Of a stretch of DNA of 64,000 nt, positions 7,811 through 16,130 are shown in pieces. The notes under the pieces were generated by a model. The model was not told the origin of the DNA. It saw nothing but the letters and a program-made list of their open reading frames with translations, and did not search any database. How positions within the stretch are numbered: the first letter of the stretch is position 1; every line of letters starts with the position of its first letter. Made by a program: the position numbers and the translations under genes. Source of the stretch: Streptosporangium oxazolinicum (GTDB lineage: Bacteria; Actinomycetota; Actinomycetes; Streptosporangiales; Streptosporangiaceae); NCBI RefSeq assembly GCF_039537505.1, contig NZ_BAABAQ010000004.1:518004-582003 (forward strand). The letters run 5' to 3'.

Positions 7811-8854
7811 ATGCTCCTCCCGCCGCCGATGCCCCGCGCCACACGCCCCACCGTCTCCGTACTCGCCTTCGACGGCATGTCCCCCTTCGAGCTGGGCTGC
7901 GTGGTCGAGATCTTCGGCATCGCCCGCCCCGAGCTGGAGGTGCCCTGGTACGAGCTGTCGGTCTGCGCCGAGAGCCCCGCCGACCTGCGGATCACGGGCG
8001 GGTTCACGATGCGGGCGGAACACGGCCTCGACACGCTGGTGGCCGCGGACACGGTGATCGTGCCCGGGGTGGCGGACGTCCGCGGCGAGGTGTCCCGCGA
8101 GGTGGTCGCGGCACTGCGGCGGGCCCGCGACCGGGGGGCGCGGGTCGTGTCGATCTGCTCGGGGGCGTTCGCGCTGGCCGCCGCCGGACTGCTGGACGGC
8201 AGGGAGGCGACGACCCACTGGAGGTACGCCGGACTGCTCCAGCGAAGGTTCCCACGGGTCAAGGTCGATCCGGACGTGCTCTACGTGGACGGTGAGGACG
8301 TGCTGACCAGCGCGGGCAGCGCGGCGGGGCTGGACCTGCTGATCCATCTGGTGCGCAAGGACTACGGGCCGGGCGTGGCCAACGAGGTCGCGCGACGGCT
8401 CGTCATCCCCCCGCACCGGGAGGGCGGGCAGGCACAGTTCATCCAGGCCGCGGTCACGCCGGTGGAGGACGGCGCCGCCGTGGCGACCGCGATGGCCTGG
8501 GCGCTGGAACACCTCGCGGAGCCCATCACGATCGCCGCCCTGGCGGAGGCCGCGCACATGTCCCGGCGTACGTTCATCAGGCACTTCGGGCGGCAGACCG
8601 GGACGAGCCCGCTGCGCTGGGTGATCTCCCAGCGGGTCACGGCCAGCCTGGCCATGCTGGAGTCCACCTCCGCTCCGGTGGAGGAGATCGCGTCCGCGGT
8701 GGGCTTCGACAGCGCGGCGACCTTCCGCCACCACTTCACCCGGACGATGCGCACCTCCCCCTCGGCCTACCGGCGGGCTTTCCGCGCCCCGGCGCCGTCC
8801 GGCCACGCGAGCTCGCACGGGGCCGGGCATCAGGCCGGGCATCGACCCCGGTAA
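7811..8854 (+). CDS. GlxA family transcriptional regulator (DJ-1/PfpI domain plus AraC HTH)
   Basis: The protein has 347 residues. Residues ~12-190 form a DJ-1/PfpI (class I glutamine amidotransferase-like) domain with nucleophile-elbow sequence SICSGAFAL (Cys116). Residues ~225-330 form an AraC-type double HTH (ITIAALAEAAHMSRRTFIRHF and VEEIASAVGFDSAATFRHHF). In this family the DJ-1 domain senses a metabolite and the HTH activates a nearby gene. The divergent rhodanese gene is the obvious candidate target. The basic, His-rich C-terminal tail (about 20 residues) is probably disordered. No canonical Shine-Dalgarno is seen, and a -10 lies just upstream. Confidence 0.88.
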   Translation: MLLPPPMPRATRPTVSVLAFDGMSPFELGCVVEIFGIARPELEVPWYELSVCAESPADLRITGGFTMRAEHGLDTLVAADTVIVPGVADVRGEVSREVVAALRRARDRGARVVSICSGAFALAAAGLLDGREATTHWRYAGLLQRRFPRVKVDPDVLYVDGEDVLTSAGSAAGLDLLIHLVRKDYGPGVANEVARRLVIPPHREGGQAQFIQAAVTPVEDGAAVATAMAWALEHLAEPITIAALAEAAHMSRRTFIRHFGRQTGTSPLRWVISQRVTASLAMLESTSAPVEEIASAVGFDSAATFRHHFTRTMRTSPSAYRRAFRAPAPSGHASSHGAGHQAGHRPR

Positions 8855-8879
8855 CTGGACCCGGCTACGACCACGGAAC

Positions 8880-9118
8880 CTTAGTGCGAAACAATCCGAT
8901 GGCCTAATTTACGTTTTATCTCACATGGTTCACTTATACGACTAATCACGACAACAGTGATATTAGGGTTTTATATAGAGACCCAAATGCGCAGAGCGCA
9001 AAGAAACGCGCGCCCTCCATCAAGCTTCCATTCCAGGTTCGGGTCGCACCTCTCCTGCCTATCTCCCGGACGCCCCAAGAATGGCTGCGCGGCGTTTTCT
9101 CTTAATAGGAGGGGAGAG
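8880..9118 (+). promoter_or_regulatory. AT-rich promoter region of the collagen-like gene
   Basis: About 120 bp (8880-9000) is strikingly AT-rich compared with the rest of the window. It holds -10-like hexamers TATACG (about 8933) and TATATA (8972-8977). A leader of about 150 nt would precede the gene. AGGAGGGG at 9107-9114 is the ribosome binding site. No clear -35 matches TTGACA. This composition suggests foreign origin or control by an AT-binding nucleoid protein. Confidence 0.5.
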
Positions 9119-9127
9119 ACAACGCAC

Positions 9128-10978
9128 GTGTCTACTTTCATGAAACGGACCCTTGCGGGCGGCGCGCTCGCCGGGGCCGTCCTTCTTTTGCACTCCCCTG
9201 TCCCAGTTTCAGCCGATTCGCAACTTCAGATATCGGCACAGGCTCGCCACGACGAAATCCGATCCACCGAGAACACACAGGGCGACCCCTGCCCTGTCCT
9301 GCTTTCCAGCATTTGCACGAACTTCATAGCCCTGCCCGCTGTGATCCGCAGCAGGGACTCCGTAACCACCGAAACGATCATCCACAAGGGGCTGAAGCCC
9401 ACCGCGAGCGATGCGGTTTACATCCCGTTGTGCAGGTGGCTCGGTCTGCCGTCCTTCCTCTGCCGCATCCCTGACGGGATCCAGGGCCCACCGGGCCCCG
9501 CAGGCCCCAGGGGCCCGGCTGGCCCCCGAGGCCCAGCAGGACCCCGAGGCCCAGCAGGACCGGTCGGACCGGAAGGACCCGCAGGCACCGACGGCGCACC
9601 CGGACCCGCAGGCCCAGCAGGACCCGCAGGACCGGAAGGACCAGCCGGACCGGAAGGACCGGCCGGACCTGAGGGACCAGCCGGACCAGCAGGCGCTGAC
9701 GGCGCACCCGGACCCGAAGGACCAGCAGGCCCAGCCGGACCGGAAGGACCCGCAGGCGCCGATGGCGCACCCGGACCCGAAGGACCAGCCGGACCTGAGG
9801 GACCCGCAGGACCAGCAGGCGCTGACGGCGCACCTGGACCCGAAGGCCCAGCAGGACCCGAGGGACCCGCAGGACCGGAAGGCCCAGCCGGACCAGCAGG
9901 CGCTGACGGCGCACCCGGCCCCGCAGGACCGGAGGGACCCGCAGGACCAGCAGGCGCCGATGGCGCACCTGGACCCGAAGGCCCAGCAGGACCCGAGGGA
10001 CCCGCAGGACCGGAAGGCCCAGCCGGACCAGCAGGCGCTGACGGCGCACCCGGCCCCGCAGGACCGGAGGGACCCGCAGGACCAGCAGGCGCCGATGGCG
10101 CGCCTGGACCCGAAGGCCCAGCAGGACCCGAGGGACCCGCAGGACCGGAAGGCCCAGCAGGCACCGACGGCGCACCCGGACCAGAGGGACCAGCAGGACC
10201 AGCCGGACCGGAGGGACCCGCAGGCGCTGAAGGCCCAGCCGGACCCGCAGGCGCCGATGGCGCACCCGGACCCGAAGGACCAGCAGGACCGGAAGGCCCA
10301 GCAGGACCAGAAGGACCCGAGGGACCAGCCGGACCGGAAGGACCCGCTGGCGCTGACGGACCCGAAGGACCCGAAGGACCCGAAGGACCCGAAGGACCCG
10401 AAGGACCGGAAGGACCCGCAGGGCCCGAAGGACCCGAAGGACCAGCCGGATCCGAAGGACCAGCAGGACCCGAGGGACCAGCCGGACCCGCAGGCGCCGA
10501 TGGCGCACCCGGACCCGAAGGACCAGCAGGCCCAGCCGGACCCGAGGGACCCGAAGGACCAGCAGGACCGGCAGGACCGGCAGGGGCTGACGGCGCACCC
10601 GGGCCCGCAGGCGCTGACGGCGCACCTGGGCCAGCAGGACCCGAGGGACCAGCCGGACCCGCAGGCACCGACGGCGCACCCGGACCGGAGGGACCCGCAG
10701 GACCCGCAGGACCCGCAGGACCCGAAGGACCCGAAGGACCCGCAGGACCAGCAGGACCAGAAGGACCTCAGGGCCCCCCTGGACCAGCCGGACCGGAAGG
10801 ACCTCAGGGTCCCCCCGGACCGCCCGGATCGACGTCAACCAGCGGCTCGGTCACCAGTCAGCCGATAACCGGTGCTCACATCGTCAGGGCGCCGATTATC
10901 ACCGCCCACATCGTCAGGGCGCCGATTGTCTGGGCCACTCCTGTGGCCACCGTCTGCGCGCCCCTGAGGATCTGCTGA
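9128..10978 (+). CDS. Secreted collagen-like (Gly-X-Y)n protein
   Basis: The protein has 616 residues. There is a signal peptide (MKRTLAGGALAGAVLLL...VSADS), then a ~85-residue N-terminal domain with four Cys. About 151 uninterrupted Gly-X-Y triplets follow (residues ~117-569). The tail has a duplicated AHIVRAPI motif and ends in TVCAPLRIC. The triplets are mainly GPA, GPE, GAD and GAP, so the helix is very acidic, except for three GPR triplets at its start. Such proteins form triple helices at the bacterial surface; terminal cysteines could crosslink chains. GTG 9128 was chosen because AGGAGGGG ends 13 nt upstream; ATG 9140 is the alternative. Codons in the repeat favour GGA and GCA, unlike neighbouring genes. 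No LPXTG or transmembrane anchor is visible, so the protein is probably released. Confidence 0.88.
   Translation: MSTFMKRTLAGGALAGAVLLLHSPVPVSADSQLQISAQARHDEIRSTENTQGDPCPVLLSSICTNFIALPAVIRSRDSVTTETIIHKGLKPTASDAVYIPLCRWLGLPSFLCRIPDGIQGPPGPAGPRGPAGPRGPAGPRGPAGPVGPEGPAGTDGAPGPAGPAGPAGPEGPAGPEGPAGPEGPAGPAGADGAPGPEGPAGPAGPEGPAGADGAPGPEGPAGPEGPAGPAGADGAPGPEGPAGPEGPAGPEGPAGPAGADGAPGPAGPEGPAGPAGADGAPGPEGPAGPEGPAGPEGPAGPAGADGAPGPAGPEGPAGPAGADGAPGPEGPAGPEGPAGPEGPAGTDGAPGPEGPAGPAGPEGPAGAEGPAGPAGADGAPGPEGPAGPEGPAGPEGPEGPAGPEGPAGADGPEGPEGPEGPEGPEGPEGPAGPEGPEGPAGSEGPAGPEGPAGPAGADGAPGPEGPAGPAGPEGPEGPAGPAGPAGADGAPGPAGADGAPGPAGPEGPAGPAGTDGAPGPEGPAGPAGPAGPEGPEGPAGPAGPEGPQGPPGPAGPEGPQGPPGPPGSTSTSGSVTSQPITGAHIVRAPIITAHIVRAPIVWATPVATVCAPLRIC
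9841..10170 (+). repeat. 135-bp tandem repeats inside the collagen-like gene
   Basis: Copies begin at 9841, 9976 and 10111 with a period of exactly 135 bp (45 residues, 15 triplets). The first two are near-identical; the third diverges after about 60 bp. The unit is a multiple of 9, so both reading frame and Gly register are kept, which implies recent unequal recombination. Confidence 0.85.
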
Positions 10979-11111
10979 GGTTTTCCAGGGGCCTCATGGA
11001 AACAGGTCGATTGACGTGCCCCGGCCCGGTGGTTCACTTCGAAGGTTCCTAGGACCGGGGAAGTGAGACCCGGGAACGGCCGCACGAGGCGGGTGGCCGT
11101 CAACTGAAATA

Positions 11112-11147
11112 CGGAGAGGTGCGGGCGTCACACCCCGCACCTCTCCG
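11112..11147 (+). terminator. Hairpin terminator downstream of the collagen-like gene
   Basis: A perfect 14-bp stem (11112-11125 with 11134-11147, CGGAGAGGTGCGGG) with an 8-nt loop lies 133 nt past the stop. Nothing else is annotated in 10979-11111. Three near-copies of GAAACCCTGT follow at about 11155-11191. Confidence 0.7.
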
Positions 11148-11378
11148 CCTGTTCGAAACCCTGTTGAGAAACCCTGTTTCGAAACCCTGTGCCGCGAGTC
11201 TCTGAAGCCTCTGTCGAAAACCTCCGCCGAAACCCTCCACCGACCGCCTCCATCGTCGGAAGATCCCGCGACCACGCGGGCCGTCTCCCGCGTTCACCGG
11301 CCCGCGAGCCGGGAGGACCGACCGGCCGGCCAACCGGCCACGCACCTTCCGTCCAGGCCGGTCACGCAATATCACCTC

Positions 11379-11407
11379 TGGACAATAGACAGTTTTCCTA
11401 CAAGATT
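11379..11407 (+). promoter_or_regulatory. Putative promoter of the methanethiol oxidase gene
   Basis: TGGACA (11379-11384) and AAGATT (11402-11407) are spaced by 17 bp in a locally AT-rich stretch about 40 nt before the start codon. The rest of 11192-11378 contains nothing I can assign. Confidence 0.4.
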
Positions 11408-11447
11408 AGTTGGGTACCGGTTCCGGCTACGAGTTCAGGAGTCCGCC

Positions 11448-12833
11448 GTGGCGCTCATTCAGCCCGATCCCACCTTCTACCCGTCAGCCCGCGAGGCCAT
11501 GACGGCCCCGAGGGAGGAGCTCGCCTACGTCGCGCTGCTCGCCACGACCGGTGACGACCGGCCCGACGGGCTCGCCACGATCGACCTGTCGACCGGGGCG
11601 ATCGCCGACGTGCACGACATGTCCGTCCCCGGGGACGAGCTTCACCACTTCGGCTGGAACGTGTGCAGCGCGGCCCTGTGCCCGTACGCGCCACATCCGC
11701 ACGTGGAGCGGCGTTACCTGGTCCTTCCCGGCCTGAGGTCCAGCAGGATCTACATTTTCGACGTCAAGGACGATCCCCGGCGCCCCAAGCTCGTCAAGAC
11801 GATCGAGCCGGAGACGATCTTCGAGAAGACCGGCTACAGCCGTCCGCACACCGTCCACTGCGGCACCGACGCCATCTACGTCAGCGCGCTCGGCAACGTG
11901 GACGGCGACGCGCCCGGCGGGGTGTTCACGCTCGACCACGACACCTTCGAGCCCAAGGGCCGCTGGGAGATCGACCGGGGGCCGCAGCGGCTGCACTACG
12001 ACTTCTGGTGGCACCTCGGCCACGACACGATGATCTCCAGCGAGTGGGGGACACCCAACCAGATCGAGCCGGGGCCCTCGCTGGAGCTGCTGGTCGGCCG
12101 GCAGTACGGCCACAGGCTGCACGTCTGGGACCTGGTCAAGCGCAGGCACCTCCAGGAGATCGACCTGGGCGACGAGCACCAGATGGCCCTGGAGCTCCGG
12201 CCGGCCCACGACCCGACCAAGACCTACGGTTTCGTCAACACCGTGATCAACGTCGAGGACCTGTCGGCCAACATCTTCACCTGGTACCTGGAGAACGGCG
12301 TCTGGAAGGCCCGCAAGACGATCACGATCCCGGCCGAACCCGCCGACCCCGACCTGCTGCCCGAGCCGCTCAAGCAGTTCGGCGCGGTGCCACCGCTGGT
12401 CAGCGACATCTCGCTCACCCTCGACGACCGGATCCTGCTCGTCTCCGCCTGGGGCACCGGCGAGCTCAAGGCGTACGACGTCTCCGACCCGTTCGCGCCG
12501 CGCGAGACCGGCTCGGTCCGGATCGGCGGGATCGCCAGGCGCGACGGCCACCCGGCGGCGCCGGGCCGGGCGCTGAACGGGGGGCCGCAGATGGTCGAGG
12601 CCAGCAGGGACGGGCGGCGGGTCTACTTCACCAACTCGCTCTACCGCTCCTGGGACGACGTCTTCTACCCCGACGGCATCTCCAGCTGGATGGCGAAGGT
12701 GGACATCGCCGACGACGGTTCGATCGCCCTCGACCCGGGCTTCTTCGTCGACTTCGCCTCCGACGGCCGCCGCGCGCACCAGGTCCGCCTGCAAGGTGGC
12801 GACTCCTCCTCCGACTCCTACTGCTTCCCGTGA
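11448..12833 (+). CDS. Selenium-binding protein SBP56 family / methanethiol oxidase
   Basis: This 461-residue protein is similar throughout to the SBP56/SELENBP1/MtoX family: DPTFYPSAREAM start, DELHHFGWNVCSA, SRPHTVHCG, LHYDFWWHLGHDTMISSEWG, and the C-terminal HQVRLQGGDSSSDSYCFP. Family members oxidise methanethiol to formaldehyde, H2O2 and sulfide, using copper bound by conserved histidines, which are visible here. Start GTG 11448 follows CAGGAG. There is no signal peptide, whereas the Hyphomicrobium enzyme is periplasmic, so this one is probably cytoplasmic. A membrane protein with a His-rich loop follows after 55 bp and is likely co-transcribed. Confidence 0.9.
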   Translation: MALIQPDPTFYPSAREAMTAPREELAYVALLATTGDDRPDGLATIDLSTGAIADVHDMSVPGDELHHFGWNVCSAALCPYAPHPHVERRYLVLPGLRSSRIYIFDVKDDPRRPKLVKTIEPETIFEKTGYSRPHTVHCGTDAIYVSALGNVDGDAPGGVFTLDHDTFEPKGRWEIDRGPQRLHYDFWWHLGHDTMISSEWGTPNQIEPGPSLELLVGRQYGHRLHVWDLVKRRHLQEIDLGDEHQMALELRPAHDPTKTYGFVNTVINVEDLSANIFTWYLENGVWKARKTITIPAEPADPDLLPEPLKQFGAVPPLVSDISLTLDDRILLVSAWGTGELKAYDVSDPFAPRETGSVRIGGIARRDGHPAAPGRALNGGPQMVEASRDGRRVYFTNSLYRSWDDVFYPDGISSWMAKVDIADDGSIALDPGFFVDFASDGRRAHQVRLQGGDSSSDSYCFP

Positions 12834-12888
12834 TCCGGGTCACCCGCCCACCGGGCGCCGCCTTCGCGCTCTCCGCGAGGCGCGGCCG

Positions 12889-13506
12889 ATGGATCTGACA
12901 TCCCTGTTCGTCCTGGCCGGGCTCGGCGCCTTCCACGGCCTGAACCCGGCCATGGGCTGGCTCTTCGCGGTCGCGCTCGGACTGCAGGAACGCTCGCGCG
13001 ACGGGGTGCTGCGCGCGCTGCCGCCCATCGTGCTCGGCCACGCGGGCTCGGTGCTGATCACGCTCGGGCTGGTGTCGGCGGCCCGGCTGGCCGCCCCGCC
13101 GAGAGCGGTCTCGTACGGCGTGGCGGCCGTGGTGTGCGGGTTCGGTCTCTGGCGGCTGCTGAGGCGGCGCCATCCCCGCTGGGTCGGGATGAAGGTGACG
13201 AAGTGGCAGCTGGCCGGGTGGTCGTTCCTGATGGCCACCGCCCACGGGGCCGGGCTGATGGTGCTCCCGGTCACCCTGAACGGCGGGCACGGGGGCCACG
13301 AGGGGCACGACGCCGCCACGCTGGCCTCGCAGAGCCTGCTGGCGACCGGGGTGCACACGATGTCCATGCTGGTGACGACCACCGTCCTGGCCCTGGTCGT
13401 CTACGAGCGGCTGGGCGTGGCGGTGCTCCGCAAGGCGTGGTTCAACCTCGACCTCGCCTGGGCCGTCGCCCTCATCGGGGCGGGCGCCTTCGCCGCGCTC
13501 ACCTGA
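12889..13506 (+). CDS. Polytopic membrane protein with His-rich loop (possible metal handling)
   Basis: This 205-residue protein has about six predicted transmembrane helices. HGLNPAMGWLFAVALGLQ and MATAHGAGLMVLPV place conserved His residues inside helices, and a loop GGHGGHEGHD separates helices 4 and 5. The layout resembles UreH/HupE-like or nickel/cobalt-type metal permeases, but I cannot place it firmly. ATG 12889 was chosen because GCGAGG lies 8 nt upstream. Its position directly behind the copper-dependent SBP56 gene suggests a role in metal supply or in handling the oxidation products; that is inference only. Confidence 0.65.
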   Translation: MDLTSLFVLAGLGAFHGLNPAMGWLFAVALGLQERSRDGVLRALPPIVLGHAGSVLITLGLVSAARLAAPPRAVSYGVAAVVCGFGLWRLLRRRHPRWVGMKVTKWQLAGWSFLMATAHGAGLMVLPVTLNGGHGGHEGHDAATLASQSLLATGVHTMSMLVTTTVLALVVYERLGVAVLRKAWFNLDLAWAVALIGAGAFAALT

Positions 13507-13609
13507 TGCCCCCCGGCGCGAACCGGCCGTCGTACGAACCAAACACCGCGCGAACCGAAGGCCGAGCGAATCGGGTGAACCGCCCGATGGCGGCGTACGT
13601 TTCAGGAGT

Positions 13610-14857
13610 ATGCGCCGACTGTTACCCGCCCTGCTGGCCGTCGCCGCCCTCTCGGCGTGTGCCATGACCGACTCCAGCGCGGTCACCGCGAAGGGGGTGA
13701 AGCGGGAGACCCCCAAAGACCCTCCGGTCGCGGAGACCGTACGCGGTCTCACCTCCTTCGGACACGCCCTGTTCGCCGCGACCGCGAGCCCAGGGGCCAA
13801 CACCGTCCTGTCGCCCCTGAGCATCGGCTACGCCTTCGGCCTCGCGAGGGCGGGAGCCGCCGGAACCACCGCCACCGAGCTCGACGCGCTCTTCGGCTTC
13901 CCCTCCGGGGGGCCGCACACCTCTTTCAACGCGCTCACCCGGCAGATCGTCACGACCGACGAGCCTCCTCCCCTCCCCGACCCGGACGCGGAGCGGGACG
14001 CCCAGGCGGGCGCACCCGAGCCGCCGATCGTGGGCATCGCCAACGCGTTGTTCACCCAGGAGGGGCTGAGCGTCAAACCCGGGTTCCTGCGTACGCTCGC
14101 GGCGCAGTACGGCACGGGCGTGCGCCAGGTCGACTTCGCAGGAGACGCCGCGGGGGTCATCAACGCCTGGGCCGAGGAGCGGACCGCCGGGCGGATCAGG
14201 AAGGTGTTCGACAACCTGCCCGCGAGGACCAGGCTGGTCCTCGCCAACGCCGTCTACCTCAAGGCCGACTGGACGATACCGTTCACCGACGCGCCGGAGG
14301 AGGGTGCCACCTTCACCCGCGCGGACGGTACGACGACCCGCACGACCCTGATGCGCCGCGACGGCTTCCTCCCGTACGCGTCGGGGTCCGGCTGGCAGGC
14401 GGTGGAGCTGCGCTATGCCGGGGACGAGCTGGCCATGTGGGTCCTCGTGCCGCGAGCGGGCGGCTCCCCCGGCGACCTGCTCTCCCCCGCCGTGATGGCG
14501 GAGGTGGCCGCCGGGCTCGGGGAGCGGCCGGTGCGGCTCGCCCTGCCCCGGTGGGACTTCTCCACGAGCCTGGACCTGGCGGAACCGCTCGCGAAGCTGG
14601 GGCTGCGGGGGAACGACTACTCGGGGATCGTCGACGGGGCCCTCCTCGACCAGGCGATCCACCGCGCCAACATCGCCGTGGACGAGTGGGGTACCGAGGC
14701 CGCCGCCGTCACCGGTCTCATGTTCGCCGTGTCCGCGCCTGCCCCGCCGGAGGCCGAGGTCCGCGCCGACCACCCGTTCGCCTTCGCGATCGTCCACCGG
14801 CCGACGCTGACCCCGCTGTTCATCGGCCAGGTCGGCGACCCATCGGCGAGCAACTGA
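13610..14857 (+). CDS. Serpin (serine protease inhibitor) lipoprotein
   Basis: This 415-residue protein has a lipoprotein signal MRRLLPALLAVAALSAC (lipobox LSAC, Cys17) and a full serpin fold: NTVLSPLSIGYAFGLARAGA, NAWAEERTAGRIRKVF, LVLANAVYLKADW, and the C-terminal HPFAFAIVHRPTLTPLFIGQV. The reactive-centre hinge DEWGTEAAAVTG (about 358-369) keeps the small residues required for strand insertion, so it should inhibit. Counting from P15 Gly361 places P1 near Ser375 (FAVS-APAP), which suggests elastase- or subtilisin-like targets. It would act as a surface-tethered suicide inhibitor. AGGAG sits only 1 nt before the ATG, so initiation may be leaderless, or the start may be slightly misplaced. 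Confidence 0.88.
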   Translation: MRRLLPALLAVAALSACAMTDSSAVTAKGVKRETPKDPPVAETVRGLTSFGHALFAATASPGANTVLSPLSIGYAFGLARAGAAGTTATELDALFGFPSGGPHTSFNALTRQIVTTDEPPPLPDPDAERDAQAGAPEPPIVGIANALFTQEGLSVKPGFLRTLAAQYGTGVRQVDFAGDAAGVINAWAEERTAGRIRKVFDNLPARTRLVLANAVYLKADWTIPFTDAPEEGATFTRADGTTTRTTLMRRDGFLPYASGSGWQAVELRYAGDELAMWVLVPRAGGSPGDLLSPAVMAEVAAGLGERPVRLALPRWDFSTSLDLAEPLAKLGLRGNDYSGIVDGALLDQAIHRANIAVDEWGTEAAAVTGLMFAVSAPAPPEAEVRADHPFAFAIVHRPTLTPLFIGQVGDPSASN

Positions 14858-14887
14858 CCCGCCCTCCTCCGGCGGGCTCAGCCGGAG
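14858..14887. terminator. Overlapping hairpins after the serpin gene
   Basis: Directly after the serpin stop are CCCGCC/GGCGGG (14858-14876) and the mutually exclusive CTCCGGC/GCCGGAG (14867-14887). The site lies between convergent genes. Confidence 0.5.
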
Positions 14888-15053
14888 AGGGTGAGCGGGC
14901 CGTTGTCCACCACGCGGCCCGGCCGAAGACGCGGGCCGGTTCGTCGGCGGCGGGCGCGGCGTACGCGGTCCTCGAACGGAACGGCCTGCGGCCCGGGTTT
15001 CCGGCCTCGCGCCGGGCGCGGCCGACGTCTCCTCCGCACCGACCCGGTGGCCG

Positions 15054-15803
15054 TCAGCGGCGGCGCACCACGAAGACCCCCCAGCCGAGGTGTCGCCTGC
15101 CGTACTCGACGTACGAGCGGCGCGAGCGCTCCAGGAAGTCACGCACTCCCCCGGCCTCGGGGTCGTCGGGATTGTCGCGCAGCCAGTCGCTCAGCGTCCA
15201 CCACTGGCTCGCCGCGTAACGGTCCCAGCTGTCCTGGTCGGCGAGGACCATCTCCAGCACCTCGACCCCCGCCGCCTCGAACCGGTCGAACGTCCCCGCC
15301 AGCGAGGTGAAGTCGTCCGGGCCGAAGCCGAACGACTCGTACGCCCCGGCGGGCGGCTCGGAGTCCCAGTACGGCTCGCCGACGAGGAGGATCCCGCCGT
15401 CCCTCAGCGCGGGGAGCATCAGCTTGACCGTGCCCTCCAGCCCGCCGCCGATCCAGGTCGCCCCGAGGCAGGACACGACGTCGAACGTGCCCGCCTCCGC
15501 CGGATAGGCCCCGGCGTCGCCCTTCTCCAGGCGGACGCGATCGGCCACCCCGAGCTCCTCGGCCCTGGCACGCGCCGCGTTGAGGAAGACGTCGCTGATG
15601 TCGACGCCGACCCCCTCGATCCCGTGGCCGAGAGACCACTGGCAGAGCATCTCCGCCTTGCCGCAGCACAGGTCCAGCAGGCGCGCTCCCGGCCGGAGCC
15701 TGGCGACCTCACCGAGCAGCGCCAGCTTGTCGTGGGTGAACGGGTTGAGGATGCGATGACCGCCCTCGGCGATCTCGTGGAAGCGCAGTGACATGGCTGC
15801 CAT
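15054..15803 (-). CDS. SAM-dependent class I methyltransferase
   Basis: This is a 249-residue Rossmann-fold methyltransferase. Motif I is LLDLCCGKAEML (about residues 40-51), the acidic loop is GVGVDISDVFLNAARARAEELG, and motif IV is FDVVSCLGATW. The C-terminus WGVFVVRRR is typical of the 'SAM-dependent methyltransferase' proteins of actinomycetes. The substrate is unknown. Start Met1 at 15803 or Met4 at 15794; neither has a clear Shine-Dalgarno. It stands alone, convergent with the serpin gene. Confidence 0.82.
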   Translation of the reverse strand: MAAMSLRFHEIAEGGHRILNPFTHDKLALLGEVARLRPGARLLDLCCGKAEMLCQWSLGHGIEGVGVDISDVFLNAARARAEELGVADRVRLEKGDAGAYPAEAGTFDVVSCLGATWIGGGLEGTVKLMLPALRDGGILLVGEPYWDSEPPAGAYESFGFGPDDFTSLAGTFDRFEAAGVEVLEMVLADQDSWDRYAASQWWTLSDWLRDNPDDPEAGGVRDFLERSRRSYVEYGRRHLGWGVFVVRRR

Positions 15804-16130
15804 GTTCACCCGGCGCGGAGCAGGCGGACAACCGGTTATCGCCGGACGCGGCCTCACTCCCGCCAGGTCACGCGGGGACCCGGCACGGGTGAAGACCATC
15901 CGCTTTGGTCGGCCCCCCGAAGCCCGGGGCCTTCGATAAACGATCGTTTCTTGGAGGTCCCGAGCGCTCTTCGTGGTCACCGCGGTCGCGCGGACCACGG
16001 CACTACCGCCAAATCCGGTAGTAATCCTCCTCGCCCCCGGTAGCACCGCCCACCCGCCGGCGCGGCGCAGGACACGCGGCCCCGATGCTGTTTCGCTGTA
16101 GGGGCTGCCAACCACCATCGGGAACCGGAC
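15804..16130. other. Intergenic region with a 12-bp palindrome
   Basis: No gene is supported here. The perfect palindrome AAACGATCGTTT at 15938-15949 lies about 135 bp upstream of the minus-strand methyltransferase and resembles a TetR-type operator. No TetR gene is present in the window. Confidence 0.4.

Noticed and set aside
9418..10668. Minus-strand open frame reading as a second collagen-like protein (GPAGPSGP...)
   Set aside because: It is the mirror of the plus-strand GGN-CCN repeat: any such repeat reads as Gly/Pro on the other strand. No signal peptide or ribosome binding site is present, and the plus-strand product has a proper secretory start.
9481..10830. CRISPR-like array suggested by short repeats
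   Set aside because: Repeats have no spacers, keep one coding frame throughout and no cas genes are present.
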